A stretch of 64,000 nucleotides of DNA from JACPUW01 sp049115495 (GTDB taxonomy: Bacteria; Bacteroidota; Bacteroidia; CAILMK01; JACPUW01). The stretch covers positions 62,001 through 126,000 of the forward strand of contig JAGDZV010000005.1 in NCBI GenBank assembly GCA_049115495.1, written 5' to 3'. The notes below the pieces were generated by a model. That model had not been told where the DNA came from and made no database searches. It saw only the letters and a list, made by a program, of their open reading frames with translations. Of this stretch, positions 24,658 through 32,827 are shown in pieces (the stretch's first letter is position 1; each line of letters begins with the position of its first letter). A program made the translations under genes and the position numbers.

Positions 24658-25740
24658 ATGAGCTATAGCATAATGGAGCTTGAAAAAGCTCTTTCAACGG
24701 TAATTGATCCAGACTTTAACCAAGATATAGTAAGCCTAAAAATGGTTGAAGATATGGAAGTGAATGGCGATATTTTCAAATTCACTTTTGTTTTAACCAC
24801 GCCAGCTTGCCCTATAAAAGGTCAATTTGAAACAGATGTAAAAGATGCTGTGGCCAAAATATACCCTGAGTTGGAAGTTGAAATAAACTTTACTTCAAGG
24901 GTTACTACAGTACGCGATACCAATTCGGCAGAGCTTTCAAATATTAAAAACATAGTGCTTGTTTCTTCTGGAAAAGGCGGTGTTGGAAAATCGACAGTAG
25001 CTTGCAATTTAGCTGTTGGTTTGGCTCAAAAAGGTGCCACAGTAGGTATTCTTGATGCTGATATTCATGGCCCATCATTACCAACACTTTTTGGTGTTGA
25101 AGATGAAAAACCAGGAATGGTACAAGAAGGGCAGAAGTATAAAATGATTCCGGTAGAGAAATACGGTGTAAGTATTATCTCAATGGGAATGATGGTAGAT
25201 AAGAATCAGCCTTTAGTATTTAGAGGCCCTATGCAAGCTTCGGCGCTACGCCAACTTTTAATGGACGTAAATTGGGGTGATCTAGATTATTTATTCATTG
25301 ACTTGCCTCCAGGCACTGGTGATATTCATCTTTCTTTGGCACAACAGTTTCCTGTTACAGGGGCAGTAATTGTTACCAGCCCGCAACAGGTTTCAGTTTC
25401 AGATACTCGAAAGTCTATTGAGATGTTCATTAACCCACAAACTGCGGTTAAGGTTATTGGTATTATTGAGAACATGAGCTGGTTTACGCCTGAGGAGCAT
25501 CCTGATGAGAAATACTACCTTTTTGGAGAAGGTGGTGGCAACACCTTGGCCGGAGAATACAATCTTCCGCTTATTGCGCAGATACCACTAATTGTAGGGG
25601 TAGATAGAAGAAGCGACAATGGTGTGCCTGCCATTTTAAACAGATTGCCATTAATGAGCGAGCCTTTTAAAGACATGGTAGAAAAAGTGGCCCAACGCAT
25701 AGCGATAGCAAATGCTCAGTTGGTAGCTGAAAACGCTTAG
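24658..25740 (+). CDS. Mrp/ApbC (NBP35-type) Fe-S cluster carrier ATPase
   Basis: Holds and transfers [4Fe-4S] clusters to target enzymes. It has an N-terminal MIP18/DUF59 domain (about residues 1-90; LSTVIDPDFNQDIVSLKMV), then a P-loop ATPase with the deviant Walker A SSGKGGVGKST (about 103-113), LDADIHGPSLPTLFG, and the DLPPGTGDIHLSLAQ switch/Walker B region. The C-terminal CxxC that many ApbC proteins use to bridge the cluster is not obvious here: after NMSWF the sequence is TPEEHPDEKYYLFGEGG with no cysteine pair, as in some Bacteroidota forms. It is followed 20 bases later by a NifU-like scaffold, which supports the Fe-S role. Confidence 0.93.
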   Translation: MSYSIMELEKALSTVIDPDFNQDIVSLKMVEDMEVNGDIFKFTFVLTTPACPIKGQFETDVKDAVAKIYPELEVEINFTSRVTTVRDTNSAELSNIKNIVLVSSGKGGVGKSTVACNLAVGLAQKGATVGILDADIHGPSLPTLFGVEDEKPGMVQEGQKYKMIPVEKYGVSIISMGMMVDKNQPLVFRGPMQASALRQLLMDVNWGDLDYLFIDLPPGTGDIHLSLAQQFPVTGAVIVTSPQQVSVSDTRKSIEMFINPQTAVKVIGIIENMSWFTPEEHPDEKYYLFGEGGGNTLAGEYNLPLIAQIPLIVGVDRRSDNGVPAILNRLPLMSEPFKDMVEKVAQRIAIANAQLVAENA

Positions 25741-25760
25741 GGGTTTATATTTGATACCAC

Positions 25761-26015
25761 ATGACAGTTGAAGAACACAAACAACTTATAGATAAAGTTC
25801 AGATTGCGCTTGAGAGCATAAGACCTTTTTTGCAGCGCGATGGGGGCGATGTTGAGCTTATAGATGTAAGCAAAGAGTTTGAAGTTAGCATAAAGCTAAC
25901 AGGTACTTGTGCAAGCTGCAACATGAGCGGCATGACTATGAAGAATGGCATTGAAGAAAGCGTAAAAAGAGCGGTGCCTGAGATTAAGAATATTGTAGAA
26001 GCCGTTGGAGAGTAG
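25761..26015 (+). CDS. NifU-like Fe-S scaffold/carrier (NifU C-terminal domain)
   Basis: An 84-residue stand-alone NifU C-terminal domain. The opening VQIALESIRPFLQRDGGDVELIDV is the family's 'LRP.l..DGGdvel' signature, and the cluster-binding CASC motif follows at about residues 53-56. It probably binds a [4Fe-4S] cluster at a dimer interface and works with the Mrp/ApbC protein encoded just upstream. The ATG at 25761 lies 20 bases after the preceding stop. Confidence 0.93.
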   Translation: MTVEEHKQLIDKVQIALESIRPFLQRDGGDVELIDVSKEFEVSIKLTGTCASCNMSGMTMKNGIEESVKRAVPEIKNIVEAVGE

Positions 26016-26040
26016 GATATATCAACAAATATGAAAACAT

Positions 26041-26074
26041 AAAAAAGGGGTGAACAATTGTTTCACCCCTTTTT
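26041..26074. terminator. Bidirectional terminator
   Basis: The stem GGGGTGAA / TTCACCCC is flanked by A runs on one side and T runs on the other, so it can end both the plus-strand nifU-like transcript and anything arriving from the minus strand. Confidence 0.85.
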
Positions 26075-26095
26075 GCTACAGTAGAATTAAGTCTT

Positions 26096-26332
26096 TTATT
26101 TATCCGGCTTTTTGCTTTTTTGAACCAATTCAATAAACTCGTTTCTAGAGCCATCATTATTTAAACCCATTGCATTTTTAGCCCAATTCTCAATGTCTTT
26201 GTAGTTAGATGTTCCTTTATAATCTGAATCTCTGAGCAACAAGCTCCAAGATGCTACCGTTGCGGCAAACCTAAATTCATTACTGGCATCTTTAAATTCA
26301 CGGTACAAAACAATGTAAGAGCAGTTATTTCT
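26096..26332 (-). pseudogene. Truncated vWA-domain protein (C-terminal remnant)
   Basis: About 78 minus-strand codons, ending at 26096, encode only the C-terminal tail of a von Willebrand factor A protein of the YfbK type. The segment EFRFAATVASWSLLLRDSDYKG ... DIENWAKNAMGLNNDGSRNEFIELV corresponds to that family's conserved end. Those proteins are normally about 500-700 residues with a MIDAS-containing vWA domain. Here the frame meets a stop (TAA) at 26333-26335, and beyond that lies REP-like repeat DNA and then cysS, so the 5' part is missing. A TTG at 26308 is the only in-frame start. I regard it as a remnant left by deletion next to a repeat element. Assignment is from memory of the family. 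Confidence 0.7.
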
Positions 26333-26342
26333 TTACTCTCGG

Positions 26343-26534
26343 CCCATGGCTGGTGCGAGCTTGCAGCTCGTATCTCACAAACCATGAATAATTTCTGTCC
26401 ACTTGCTTAAGTCAAGATTATTAATAAATGGCTTACTGATACTTATGTTAATGAGAGTGGTTTATCTACATTTTGCAAAGCACGAGCTACAAGTTCGTGC
26501 TAGCAGATGGGTATTATGATTATTCCACAAGATC
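26343..26534. repeat. 192-bp tandem unit with inverted REP-like hairpins, copy 1
   Basis: One of two adjacent direct copies. The left end contains GGTGCGAGCTTGCAGCTCGT. Near the right end AGCACGAGCT aca AGTTCGTGCT (26479-26501) forms a hairpin and is the same motif in inverse orientation. The layout resembles a BIME (paired inverted REPs). No ORF is present. Confidence 0.85.
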
Positions 26535-26726
26535 TCCCATAGCTGGTGCGAGCTTGCAGCTCGTATCTCACAAACCATGAATAATTTCTGTCCACTTGCT
26601 TAAGTCAAGATTATTAATAAATGGCTTACTGATACTTATATTAATGAGAGTGGTTTATCTACATTTTGCAAAGCACGAGCTACAAGCTCGCGCTAGCAGA
26701 TGGGTATTATGATTATTCTACAAGAT
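26535..26726. repeat. 192-bp tandem unit with inverted REP-like hairpins, copy 2
   Basis: Second direct copy, differing from copy 1 at only a handful of positions (for example CCCATAGC for CCCATGGC, and CTCGCGC for TTCGTGC in the right hairpin). The near identity indicates a recent tandem duplication. The next bases (26720-26747, CTCCTACGTCGAGATGACC) belong to another dispersed motif that recurs near 46810. The rest of the gap to cysS (26748-26890) shows nothing recognisable. Confidence 0.85.
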
Positions 26727-26890
26727 CTCTCCTACGTCGAGATGACCATTTCGAAAGTTGATTTTGGTTGGAAGTAGTTTATAACTCAAAACTCAACTAA
26801 TCTATAGTAAAGGTTTATTCACTATAGATTTTTGGTTAACACTAACGTTCAAAAGAGATATTCAAATTTTGACATTTTCAAATTCTTAGA

Positions 26891-28378
26891 TCATGCCTTT
26901 TCCCAACGGCTACCATCTTTACCATCAAGAATCTTATAACCTAACTCTGTAATTTGATTTCTGATTTTATCGGCAGTGGCCCAGTCTTTATTCACTTTGG
27001 CATTGTTTCTAATATCAATGAGCAATTGCATAAGACCATCAACAGAGTCGGTGCCTTGGGCTGCTTTTTCTTCATTTATTAGACCAAGAATATCAAAAAC
27101 AAAAGCATTCATCAACTCTTTAAACCTTGATAGGTCAGTTTCATTAAGCTGAATTTTACCATCGTTTAATTGGTTAATGATCTTAACGCCTTCAAACAAG
27201 TTGGCTAATAACTGTGCGGTATTTAAATCGTCATCAAGCTTCGCAAAACTGTCTTTTTCCCATTCCGCTAAATTCCAACCGCTTTCTTTACCTGGCTTTA
27301 TGTTTTCAAGCAAATCAAGGCTATTCATTAATCGCTGATAGGCTTTATGAGCAGATTTTAAAGCATCATTAGAAAAATCTAATGTAGAACGGTAATGCGC
27401 CATTAAAATGTAAAACCTAATGGTCATTGGCGTGTAGGCTTGCTCAAGCAATGCATGATCTCCACTAAAGAATTGGTCAAGGTTAATACCGTTGCCGTAT
27501 GATTTACCCATTTTTTTACCATCAAGGGTAATCATGTTGTTGTGCATCCAATACTTCACCGGGTTTTGGCCGGTGGCAGCTTGTGCTTGTGCTATCTCAC
27601 ATTCGTGGTGCGGAAACTGCAAGTCCATTCCACCACCATGAATATCAAATGGATAATCTAAATATTTTCTACTCATTACCGAGCATTCCATATGCCAACC
27701 AGGGAAACCCAGTCCCCAAGGCGATTCCCAACGCATAATGTGCTCAGGCAATGCATTCTTCCAAATGGCAAAATCGAGCGGGCTGCGCTTTTCTTTTTGC
27801 CCATCAAGGTTTCTTGTATCATCTCTATCGCTGCCCGCAATAAGATCTTCAAGTACTTTACCCGATAACTTTCCGTAATCATTGGTTTTAGCGTATTTCT
27901 CAACATCAAAATACACTGAGCCATTACTTTCATAGGCTAGGCCCGCTTCCAAAATTTCTTCAACCATCTTAATTTGCTCAGGAATATGACCTGCTGCTGA
28001 TGGTTCTATGCTAGGCGGCGTATTGTTGAGCGCACGCATAGCATCATGAAAACTATTGGTGTACTGCTGCACCACTTCCATTGGCTCAAGTTGTTCAACC
28101 TTAGCTTTTTTAGCAATTTTATCTTCGCCTTCGTCTGCGTCGTTTACCAGATGGCCTACATCGGTTATGTTGCGCACATAGCGCACTTTGTGACCTAAAT
28201 ATTTAAGATATCTAAAAAGTACATCAAAAGTGATGTAAGGACGAGCATGACCCAAATGCGGATCGCCATAAACCGTAGGACCGCACACATACATGCCTAC
28301 AAACGGCGGCTTAATAGGTTCAAACAACTCTTTTTGCCTTGTATAGCTGTTGTAAACGTGTAAGTTGTGCTTTTTCAT
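26891..28378 (-). CDS. cysS: Cysteinyl-tRNA synthetase
   Basis: Charges tRNA-Cys. The class I motifs are present: the HIGH-type HLGH with the zinc-ligand cysteine just before it (CGPTVYGDPHLGH), zinc ligands in GWHMECSVMS, and a KMSKS loop reading KKMGKS. The C-terminal DALR-type helical and anticodon regions are complete; about 495 residues. I place the start at the ATG at 28378 (MKKHNLHVYN), which fits the family; the frame stays open 8 codons upstream to 28402. A -7-like TACTTTTG (minus strand, 28407-28400) lies about 22 bases before this ATG and supports the shorter start. Confidence 0.95.
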   Translation of the reverse strand: MKKHNLHVYNSYTRQKELFEPIKPPFVGMYVCGPTVYGDPHLGHARPYITFDVLFRYLKYLGHKVRYVRNITDVGHLVNDADEGEDKIAKKAKVEQLEPMEVVQQYTNSFHDAMRALNNTPPSIEPSAAGHIPEQIKMVEEILEAGLAYESNGSVYFDVEKYAKTNDYGKLSGKVLEDLIAGSDRDDTRNLDGQKEKRSPLDFAIWKNALPEHIMRWESPWGLGFPGWHMECSVMSRKYLDYPFDIHGGGMDLQFPHHECEIAQAQAATGQNPVKYWMHNNMITLDGKKMGKSYGNGINLDQFFSGDHALLEQAYTPMTIRFYILMAHYRSTLDFSNDALKSAHKAYQRLMNSLDLLENIKPGKESGWNLAEWEKDSFAKLDDDLNTAQLLANLFEGVKIINQLNDGKIQLNETDLSRFKELMNAFVFDILGLINEEKAAQGTDSVDGLMQLLIDIRNNAKVNKDWATADKIRNQITELGYKILDGKDGSRWEKA

Positions 28379-28565
28379 GGTTAAAAAATTATGAGCCTGC
28401 AAAAGTAAAAAGCATTGCGTCCAATAAATCGTTCTAAATGGGTGAAATTATGTTTTTGAGGAGTTACCTACGTTTATAGGTAATGCCCGCGCTACTTTTA
28501 TATAGAATAGAAAAAGGGCTTTGCAGTAGCTAATTATATGAAAAGGCCTAATTAGTTAATGTGAA

Positions 28566-29210
28566 CTATTTAATCCAACTCACTTTTTCTTTGGCTATTT
28601 TCAGTTTGTCTTCTAGTTCCTTCATTTTCAATAAAGTTTCTTTTGGCGCATCAACAATAAACATAGAAACTATCCAAGCTGGCAAGCCCTCAGGATCTGA
28701 TACAAACTGGTAGGTAACATCAGTTTTATTTTCGCCAATTTCAGTGAACTTCCAAAATCCCCTTGCTGTTTTCATTCTTACTAAACCGTCTTTTTCCGAC
28801 ACATAATCAGGGTCGGCATACATTTTAATAATCGCCGTTTTGTTTGTTTTATCAAAACTGGCTTCAGTTTTACTTACAATGTCTCTATTGTCAAGAGGCC
28901 AAGGCATTTCAACTTCTGAGTAAACCACTTTTTGCGTAGGTGTTATTTCTTTAATTAGCTCGCTTCTTTTTACGCCATGTACAAAATCTGCCTGATTTTT
29001 AGCATTATCTATTAGTGCCACCACCTGTTCGAGCGGTGCGTTTATGGTTGTAATCCCTTTAAATTCTGACAAGCCTTCGGCAGAGTTTCTTGTATAAACA
29101 TTTATATCGCTGCTATTGTAAGCAAGTTTCCAATCGTTGGTATTGGTATTAAAAGAAAAGAGGGTTACTACTATAAAAAAAATGGCGCCCTTGTATATTG
29201 ATTTAAACAT
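28566..29210 (-). CDS. Secreted START-domain (lipid-binding-like) protein
   Basis: About 214 residues with an N-terminal signal peptide (MFKSIYKGAIFFIVVTLFSF) and a START/polyketide-cyclase-type fold. The family's features are visible: KGITTINAPLEQVVALIDNAKNQADFV early, EMPWPLDNRDIVSKTEA in the middle, and the C-terminal amphipathic helix (PKETLLKMKELEDKLK). Bacterial secreted START proteins bind hydrophobic ligands; the ligand here is unknown. I chose the ATG at 29210 because it begins the signal peptide; the frame extends 9 codons further to 29237. No terminator stands out between it and cysS. Confidence 0.85.
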   Translation of the reverse strand: MFKSIYKGAIFFIVVTLFSFNTNTNDWKLAYNSSDINVYTRNSAEGLSEFKGITTINAPLEQVVALIDNAKNQADFVHGVKRSELIKEITPTQKVVYSEVEMPWPLDNRDIVSKTEASFDKTNKTAIIKMYADPDYVSEKDGLVRMKTARGFWKFTEIGENKTDVTYQFVSDPEGLPAWIVSMFIVDAPKETLLKMKELEDKLKIAKEKVSWIK

Positions 29211-29283
29211 TGGTGAAGGTTTAAGGGCTAACTCCAAATAGCCTTTTTATGTTTTGATGAAAATCAGAAAAATTCTAAACGTC

Positions 29284-29952
29284 TCAAAAAAGCACCTTCT
29301 TTTCGTTAACCCATTTACTGGGTAGCTCAATTTGCTTATAGTTACTAATTTGTTTTTGCCCCAAAAACTCTACATCATTGAATTGACCCAGGTGTTTTAT
29401 TATGTAGTCGTATTCGTGATAAGTTCGCTCAGCGCCGCTTGATAAATTGAAATCGTACTTACCATTAATTGAATATCTAATAAAACTTCCTGGTCTTAAC
29501 TCAGCTATTTTATGGTTTTGCCGCGTAGGTTTTCCAATAGTGCCTTTGTGATTTTGGTAGTCTAAGTAAACTTCAATATTGTCGTTCGCTATTTGCTTAA
29601 AATTCAGAATTTCAACCCTGCAAATTGAGCTTGTGTTTTGAAAAAAGTAATGCTCTTTTACTTGCTTTATCTGTTCTTGTATTCTGTTTTTATACCAATC
29701 AGGTAAATCTTTTCTAAGATACTTTCTTAATTGTGCTTCTTTGTCAAACCCAATAATATCATTTATTATAATCAGGTTGGCTTTTTGGGCGTCTTGATTA
29801 ATTATAAAGTTAGGTAGAACTAATGTCCTATCTTCTATGGACCCATTCTTGGATTCTATCGCTTTTGGCCATTCGTAGTTGGCTCGCCACTCTTTGTAAT
29901 TGTGTTTAAAAAGGCGATTGAAGTTGGTGAAAACTTGAATGGCGGTGGGCAT
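29284..29952 (-). CDS. Hypothetical soluble protein
   Basis: A 222-residue protein that I do not recognise. It has no signal peptide and no membrane segment. The sequence mixes helical charged regions (KEAQLRKYLRKDLPDWYKNRIQEQIKQVKEHYF) with a beta-rich second half containing many Tyr and Asn (LRPGSFIRYSINGKYDFNLSSGAERTYHEYDYIIKHLGQF). The coding potential is plausible: full-length frame, codon use like its neighbours, and no better frame opposite. It lies about 75 bases upstream of the START gene on the same strand and could share its transcript. Confidence 0.65.
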   Translation of the reverse strand: MPTAIQVFTNFNRLFKHNYKEWRANYEWPKAIESKNGSIEDRTLVLPNFIINQDAQKANLIIINDIIGFDKEAQLRKYLRKDLPDWYKNRIQEQIKQVKEHYFFQNTSSICRVEILNFKQIANDNIEVYLDYQNHKGTIGKPTRQNHKIAELRPGSFIRYSINGKYDFNLSSGAERTYHEYDYIIKHLGQFNDVEFLGQKQISNYKQIELPSKWVNEKKVLF

Positions 29953-29996
29953 AGTTCTTTATGATGGCTAAATGTCTTTTCCAAATTTACAAAGGT

Positions 29997-30046
29997 GGAC
30001 GCAGGAGCGCCCATTGAAGTTTCATCACCACGTGGGAACGTGGCGA
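29997..30046. repeat. REP-like intergenic fragment
   Basis: CACCACGTGGGAACGTGGCG and the preceding GCAGGAGCGCCC resemble the GC-rich short intergenic elements scattered elsewhere in the window (compare GGCGCAGGAGCACCTGCC near 52184). This is similarity in style and in the GCAGGAGC core only. Confidence 0.35.
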
Positions 30047-30054
30047 TAGAAAAT

Positions 30055-30083
30055 AAAAAATCCCGCCCTGTGAGCAGGATTTT
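30055..30083 (-). terminator. Rho-independent terminator after pepD
   Basis: Read on the minus strand: AAATCCTGC, a short loop, then GGCGGGATTTTTT. It is 38 bases past the pepD stop. Confidence 0.8.
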
Positions 30084-30120
30084 CCATTAACTATTTTCCA
30101 AATAACTAATAACCAATTCG

Positions 30121-31590
30121 CTAGTCCATGTGCGGAATGTGCTCCAAGGTATTTTGTAAGAACTTCCAGAATTTATCTACTGAATCAATTTTCACTTTCT
30201 CGTCAGGTGAGTGAGGGCCTTTAATAGTTGGGCCAAAAGAAATCATATGCATTCCAGGAAAATGCTTACCCAAAATACCACATTCCAAACCTGCATGACA
30301 AGCCAACACATTGGCATCTTCATTAAACATATTGGTATAAAGGCTATTCATTGTTTTTAGAATTGGTGCATCTGGTAATGGTTCCCAACCTGGGTATTCG
30401 CCGCCTTGTTGCACGGTAGCACCAATGAGTTCAAATGTTGATCTAATGGCGTTAGCCAAGTCCATTTTAGCCGACTCGGTTGAGCTACGGGTTAAACATT
30501 GACAAGTAAAATCACCATTACTTACAATAATTCTCGCTAAACTGTTTGAAGTCTCTACCAACCCTGCTACTTCTGGGTGCATGCGGTAAACGCCTTGTGG
30601 AAGTGCAGAAACGGCATTGATCAATGCATCTTGTGCAGCATTGCTCATTACTTTACCTGGTAAATCAGCATTTACAAGGCTTATTTCTAGATCGGGGTCA
30701 GTTGTTTTGAATTCAGCTTTTATTTCTTCGGTCATTTTGTTTACATGGGCTGTAAACTCACTTGGTTTGTGAACGGCCAATATGGCTTCCGATTCTCGTG
30801 GAATAGCATTGCGCAAACCACCGCCATTAATGCTTCCTACTTTTACCCCAAAAAGCTCACGGCTTTTGTATAGAAGGCGGTTCATTATTTTATTGGCATT
30901 GCCACGTTGTAGAATTATATCCATACCTGAGTGGCCACCTACCAAACCTTTAACGGTAAGTTTCATTCCTGTACCTGCGGCTTCAGCTTGATCGTAATTC
31001 CAGCTTACGTTGGTATCAATTCCACCAGCGCAACCAATGCACAGCTCATCATCATCTTCGGTGTCAAGGTTTAGCATTATGCTTCCTTTTATTCCTAAGA
31101 TGTCATTATTTAAATTAATAGCACCGGTCATGCCTGTTTCTTCGTCAATGGTAAAAAGAGCCTCAATGGCAGGGTGCTTAATATCGGTTGAAGATAGCAC
31201 TGCCATGGTACCCGCTACGCCCATTCCGTTGTCAGCGCCTAGGGTTGTGCCTTTAGCTTTTACCCATTCTCCATCAATATACGATTGTATGCCTTGGGTT
31301 AAGAAATCAAAATCGGTATCGTTATTTTTTTGGTGAACCATATCTAAGTGGCTCTGCAAAACCACGGTTGGTCTATCTTCCATGCCAGCAGTGGCTGGCT
31401 TTTTTATTACTACGTTTCCTAAGCCCGGAGCAACACAATTGTCGCATACCGTTTCAAGGCCAAGGCTGTTTCCAAATTCCATCATCCACTTTACCACAGC
31501 TTCTTCTTTTTTTGAAGGACGTGGTACAGCATTTAAGTCTTCAAAATGGTTCCAAACTATTTTGGGTTCCAGGTTTCTTACTTCGCTCAT
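30121..31590 (-). CDS. pepD: Aminoacyl-histidine dipeptidase PepD (M20 family)
   Basis: Cytosolic di-zinc dipeptidase that splits Xaa-His and similar dipeptides. Zinc and catalytic segments are visible: LQSHLDMVHQ (first His/Asp), GTTLGADNGMGVAG (bridging Asp), FTIDEETGMTGA (catalytic Glu pair), and the C-terminal metal His in LGKHFPGMHMISFGPTIKGPHSPDE. The lid domain VKGLVGGHSGMDI is also typical. It has 489 residues, normal for PepD. It has its own promoter, with TTG at 31642-31644 and TAATTTG at 31614-31620 on the minus strand 21 bases apart, and its own terminator. Confidence 0.95.
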   Translation of the reverse strand: MSEVRNLEPKIVWNHFEDLNAVPRPSKKEEAVVKWMMEFGNSLGLETVCDNCVAPGLGNVVIKKPATAGMEDRPTVVLQSHLDMVHQKNNDTDFDFLTQGIQSYIDGEWVKAKGTTLGADNGMGVAGTMAVLSSTDIKHPAIEALFTIDEETGMTGAINLNNDILGIKGSIMLNLDTEDDDELCIGCAGGIDTNVSWNYDQAEAAGTGMKLTVKGLVGGHSGMDIILQRGNANKIMNRLLYKSRELFGVKVGSINGGGLRNAIPRESEAILAVHKPSEFTAHVNKMTEEIKAEFKTTDPDLEISLVNADLPGKVMSNAAQDALINAVSALPQGVYRMHPEVAGLVETSNSLARIIVSNGDFTCQCLTRSSTESAKMDLANAIRSTFELIGATVQQGGEYPGWEPLPDAPILKTMNSLYTNMFNEDANVLACHAGLECGILGKHFPGMHMISFGPTIKGPHSPDEKVKIDSVDKFWKFLQNTLEHIPHMD

Positions 31591-31613
31591 TGAGTCGTTT
31601 TATTTTAGGTGTC

Positions 31614-31644
31614 CAAATTACAGGCTTTAATATAGCTTGAGCAA
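31614..31644 (-). promoter_or_regulatory. Bacteroidota-type promoter of pepD
   Basis: On the minus strand, TTG (31644-31642), 21 bases, then TAATTTG (31620-31614), a one-base-short form of TAnnTTTG. It lies 23 bases before the pepD ATG. The same TTG-N21-TAATTTG layout occurs before the lipoprotein gene at 47026. Confidence 0.6.
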
Positions 31645-31740
31645 TAACGTATATCATTTTTTAGATAGGCGGCATCAATAGCTGTTAGATTAAACCCACC
31701 GCCTGCCAAAATCCATGATTTCAACCATGGATTGAATCAC

Positions 31741-31774
31741 AAAAAAAATCCCGCCAGCTGGGCCAACGGGATTT
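31741..31774 (-). terminator. Rho-independent terminator after the SPFH gene
   Basis: On the minus strand: AAATCCCG, loop, CGGGATTT and a run of T. It begins about 27 bases past the SPFH gene stop. Confidence 0.85.
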
Positions 31775-31801
31775 ACAAAAGGCATTATGATATGAGATAT
31801 T

Positions 31802-32647
31802 TTATTCTTCTAACATCACAGGCATTTCGCCATTGCTAATTATAACTTTTGCATTGGTGCTTTGCGCAAGTTTTAGGTAGGCTTCAATCATTTTAAATCG
31901 AAGTACTTCATCATTTAAACTTTCAGCTACAATTTCTTGAGATTTGGCCGCGCCTTCAGCTTCAATTATTTGTGATTCGGCATTACCTTTTGCTGCAATA
32001 ATCTTGGCGTCGGCAATACCTTTTGCTTCAATTTGCTTTCTTTCTATTTCTTGTTTTTCTCTTTGAAGCACAAACTGCATTCTTTGAGCTTCTTGCTCGG
32101 CGGCAAGTTTTTCTTCTATGGCTCTAGTAAGCGTGCTTGGTAGAATAATTCTTTTTAATAATACTTTTTCAATAAATATTCCTTTTTCTTTTAAGGTTTC
32201 GAGCATTAGCTCTTTTACTTGGTCTTCAATAACAGCACGCTCTCCGGTATGCATGTCTTTGGCCATAAACCTTGAACTTACATCAGCCAATGCCGACCTA
32301 AATACAGGTGCAATTAAATCTTCTTCGTATTCGGTACCTACTTTTCTAAGAAGCTCTTTAATCATGTCAGGATTTACTCGGTAAAGAATTGAAGCTTCGC
32401 AGCTAATAGTTAACCCTTCTTTAGACGGAATATCAAGGTTAATTTTTTTATTGATAATTCTGATGGGAACCGTGAGGTAGGTTGAAATAAATGGGTTGTA
32501 GAGTCTGGCACCTTCACTAACGGGTTCACCTATTAATTTACCTACGCGTCGTTTCACGGCAATTTCGTCTTGCTGTATAACAATGCAGCTACTGGTGAAT
32601 AAAATAGTGAACACTAAAAAGGCAGAAAGGGTAATGAATTTTGGCAT
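31802..32647 (-). CDS. SPFH/prohibitin-family protein with lipoprotein signal
   Basis: About 281 residues. Prohibitin/SPFH domains scaffold membrane proteins into large ring assemblies. The SPFH core runs from about residue 25 to 190 (QDEIAVKRRVGKL, a RIINKKINLDIPSKEGL strand, then ILYRVNPDMIKELLRKVG), followed by a long Ala/Glu-rich coiled coil (RQIEAKGIADAKIIAAKGNAESQIIEAEG type). Starting at the ATG at 32647, the N-terminus is a lipoprotein signal (ITLSAFLVFTILFTSSC), which predicts lipid anchoring through the cysteine instead of the usual transmembrane helix. The frame is open 19 codons upstream to 32704, but that start would bury the signal. Confidence 0.88.
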   Translation of the reverse strand: MPKFITLSAFLVFTILFTSSCIVIQQDEIAVKRRVGKLIGEPVSEGARLYNPFISTYLTVPIRIINKKINLDIPSKEGLTISCEASILYRVNPDMIKELLRKVGTEYEEDLIAPVFRSALADVSSRFMAKDMHTGERAVIEDQVKELMLETLKEKGIFIEKVLLKRIILPSTLTRAIEEKLAAEQEAQRMQFVLQREKQEIERKQIEAKGIADAKIIAAKGNAESQIIEAEGAAKSQEIVAESLNDEVLRFKMIEAYLKLAQSTNAKVIISNGEMPVMLEE

Positions 32648-32827
32648 AGGATATGATTTTAATGGATTAACGAGTTGATATAAGGCCTGTTTATGCTTTA
32701 ACATCTTTTTTTCTTGATTAATGAAATGTTAATGCTTTTGTATTTACCAAAAGCTGTGCCGAAGGCGATTCTTGATTTAGAGCAACCAATAGCTTCGACT
32801 TGACGTAACAAATGGAAAATTATCTAA

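Noticed and set aside
26343..26726. Intact insertion sequence
   Set aside because: No transposase ORF and no terminal repeats bounding an IS; the hairpins and tandem copies fit REP-type repeats.
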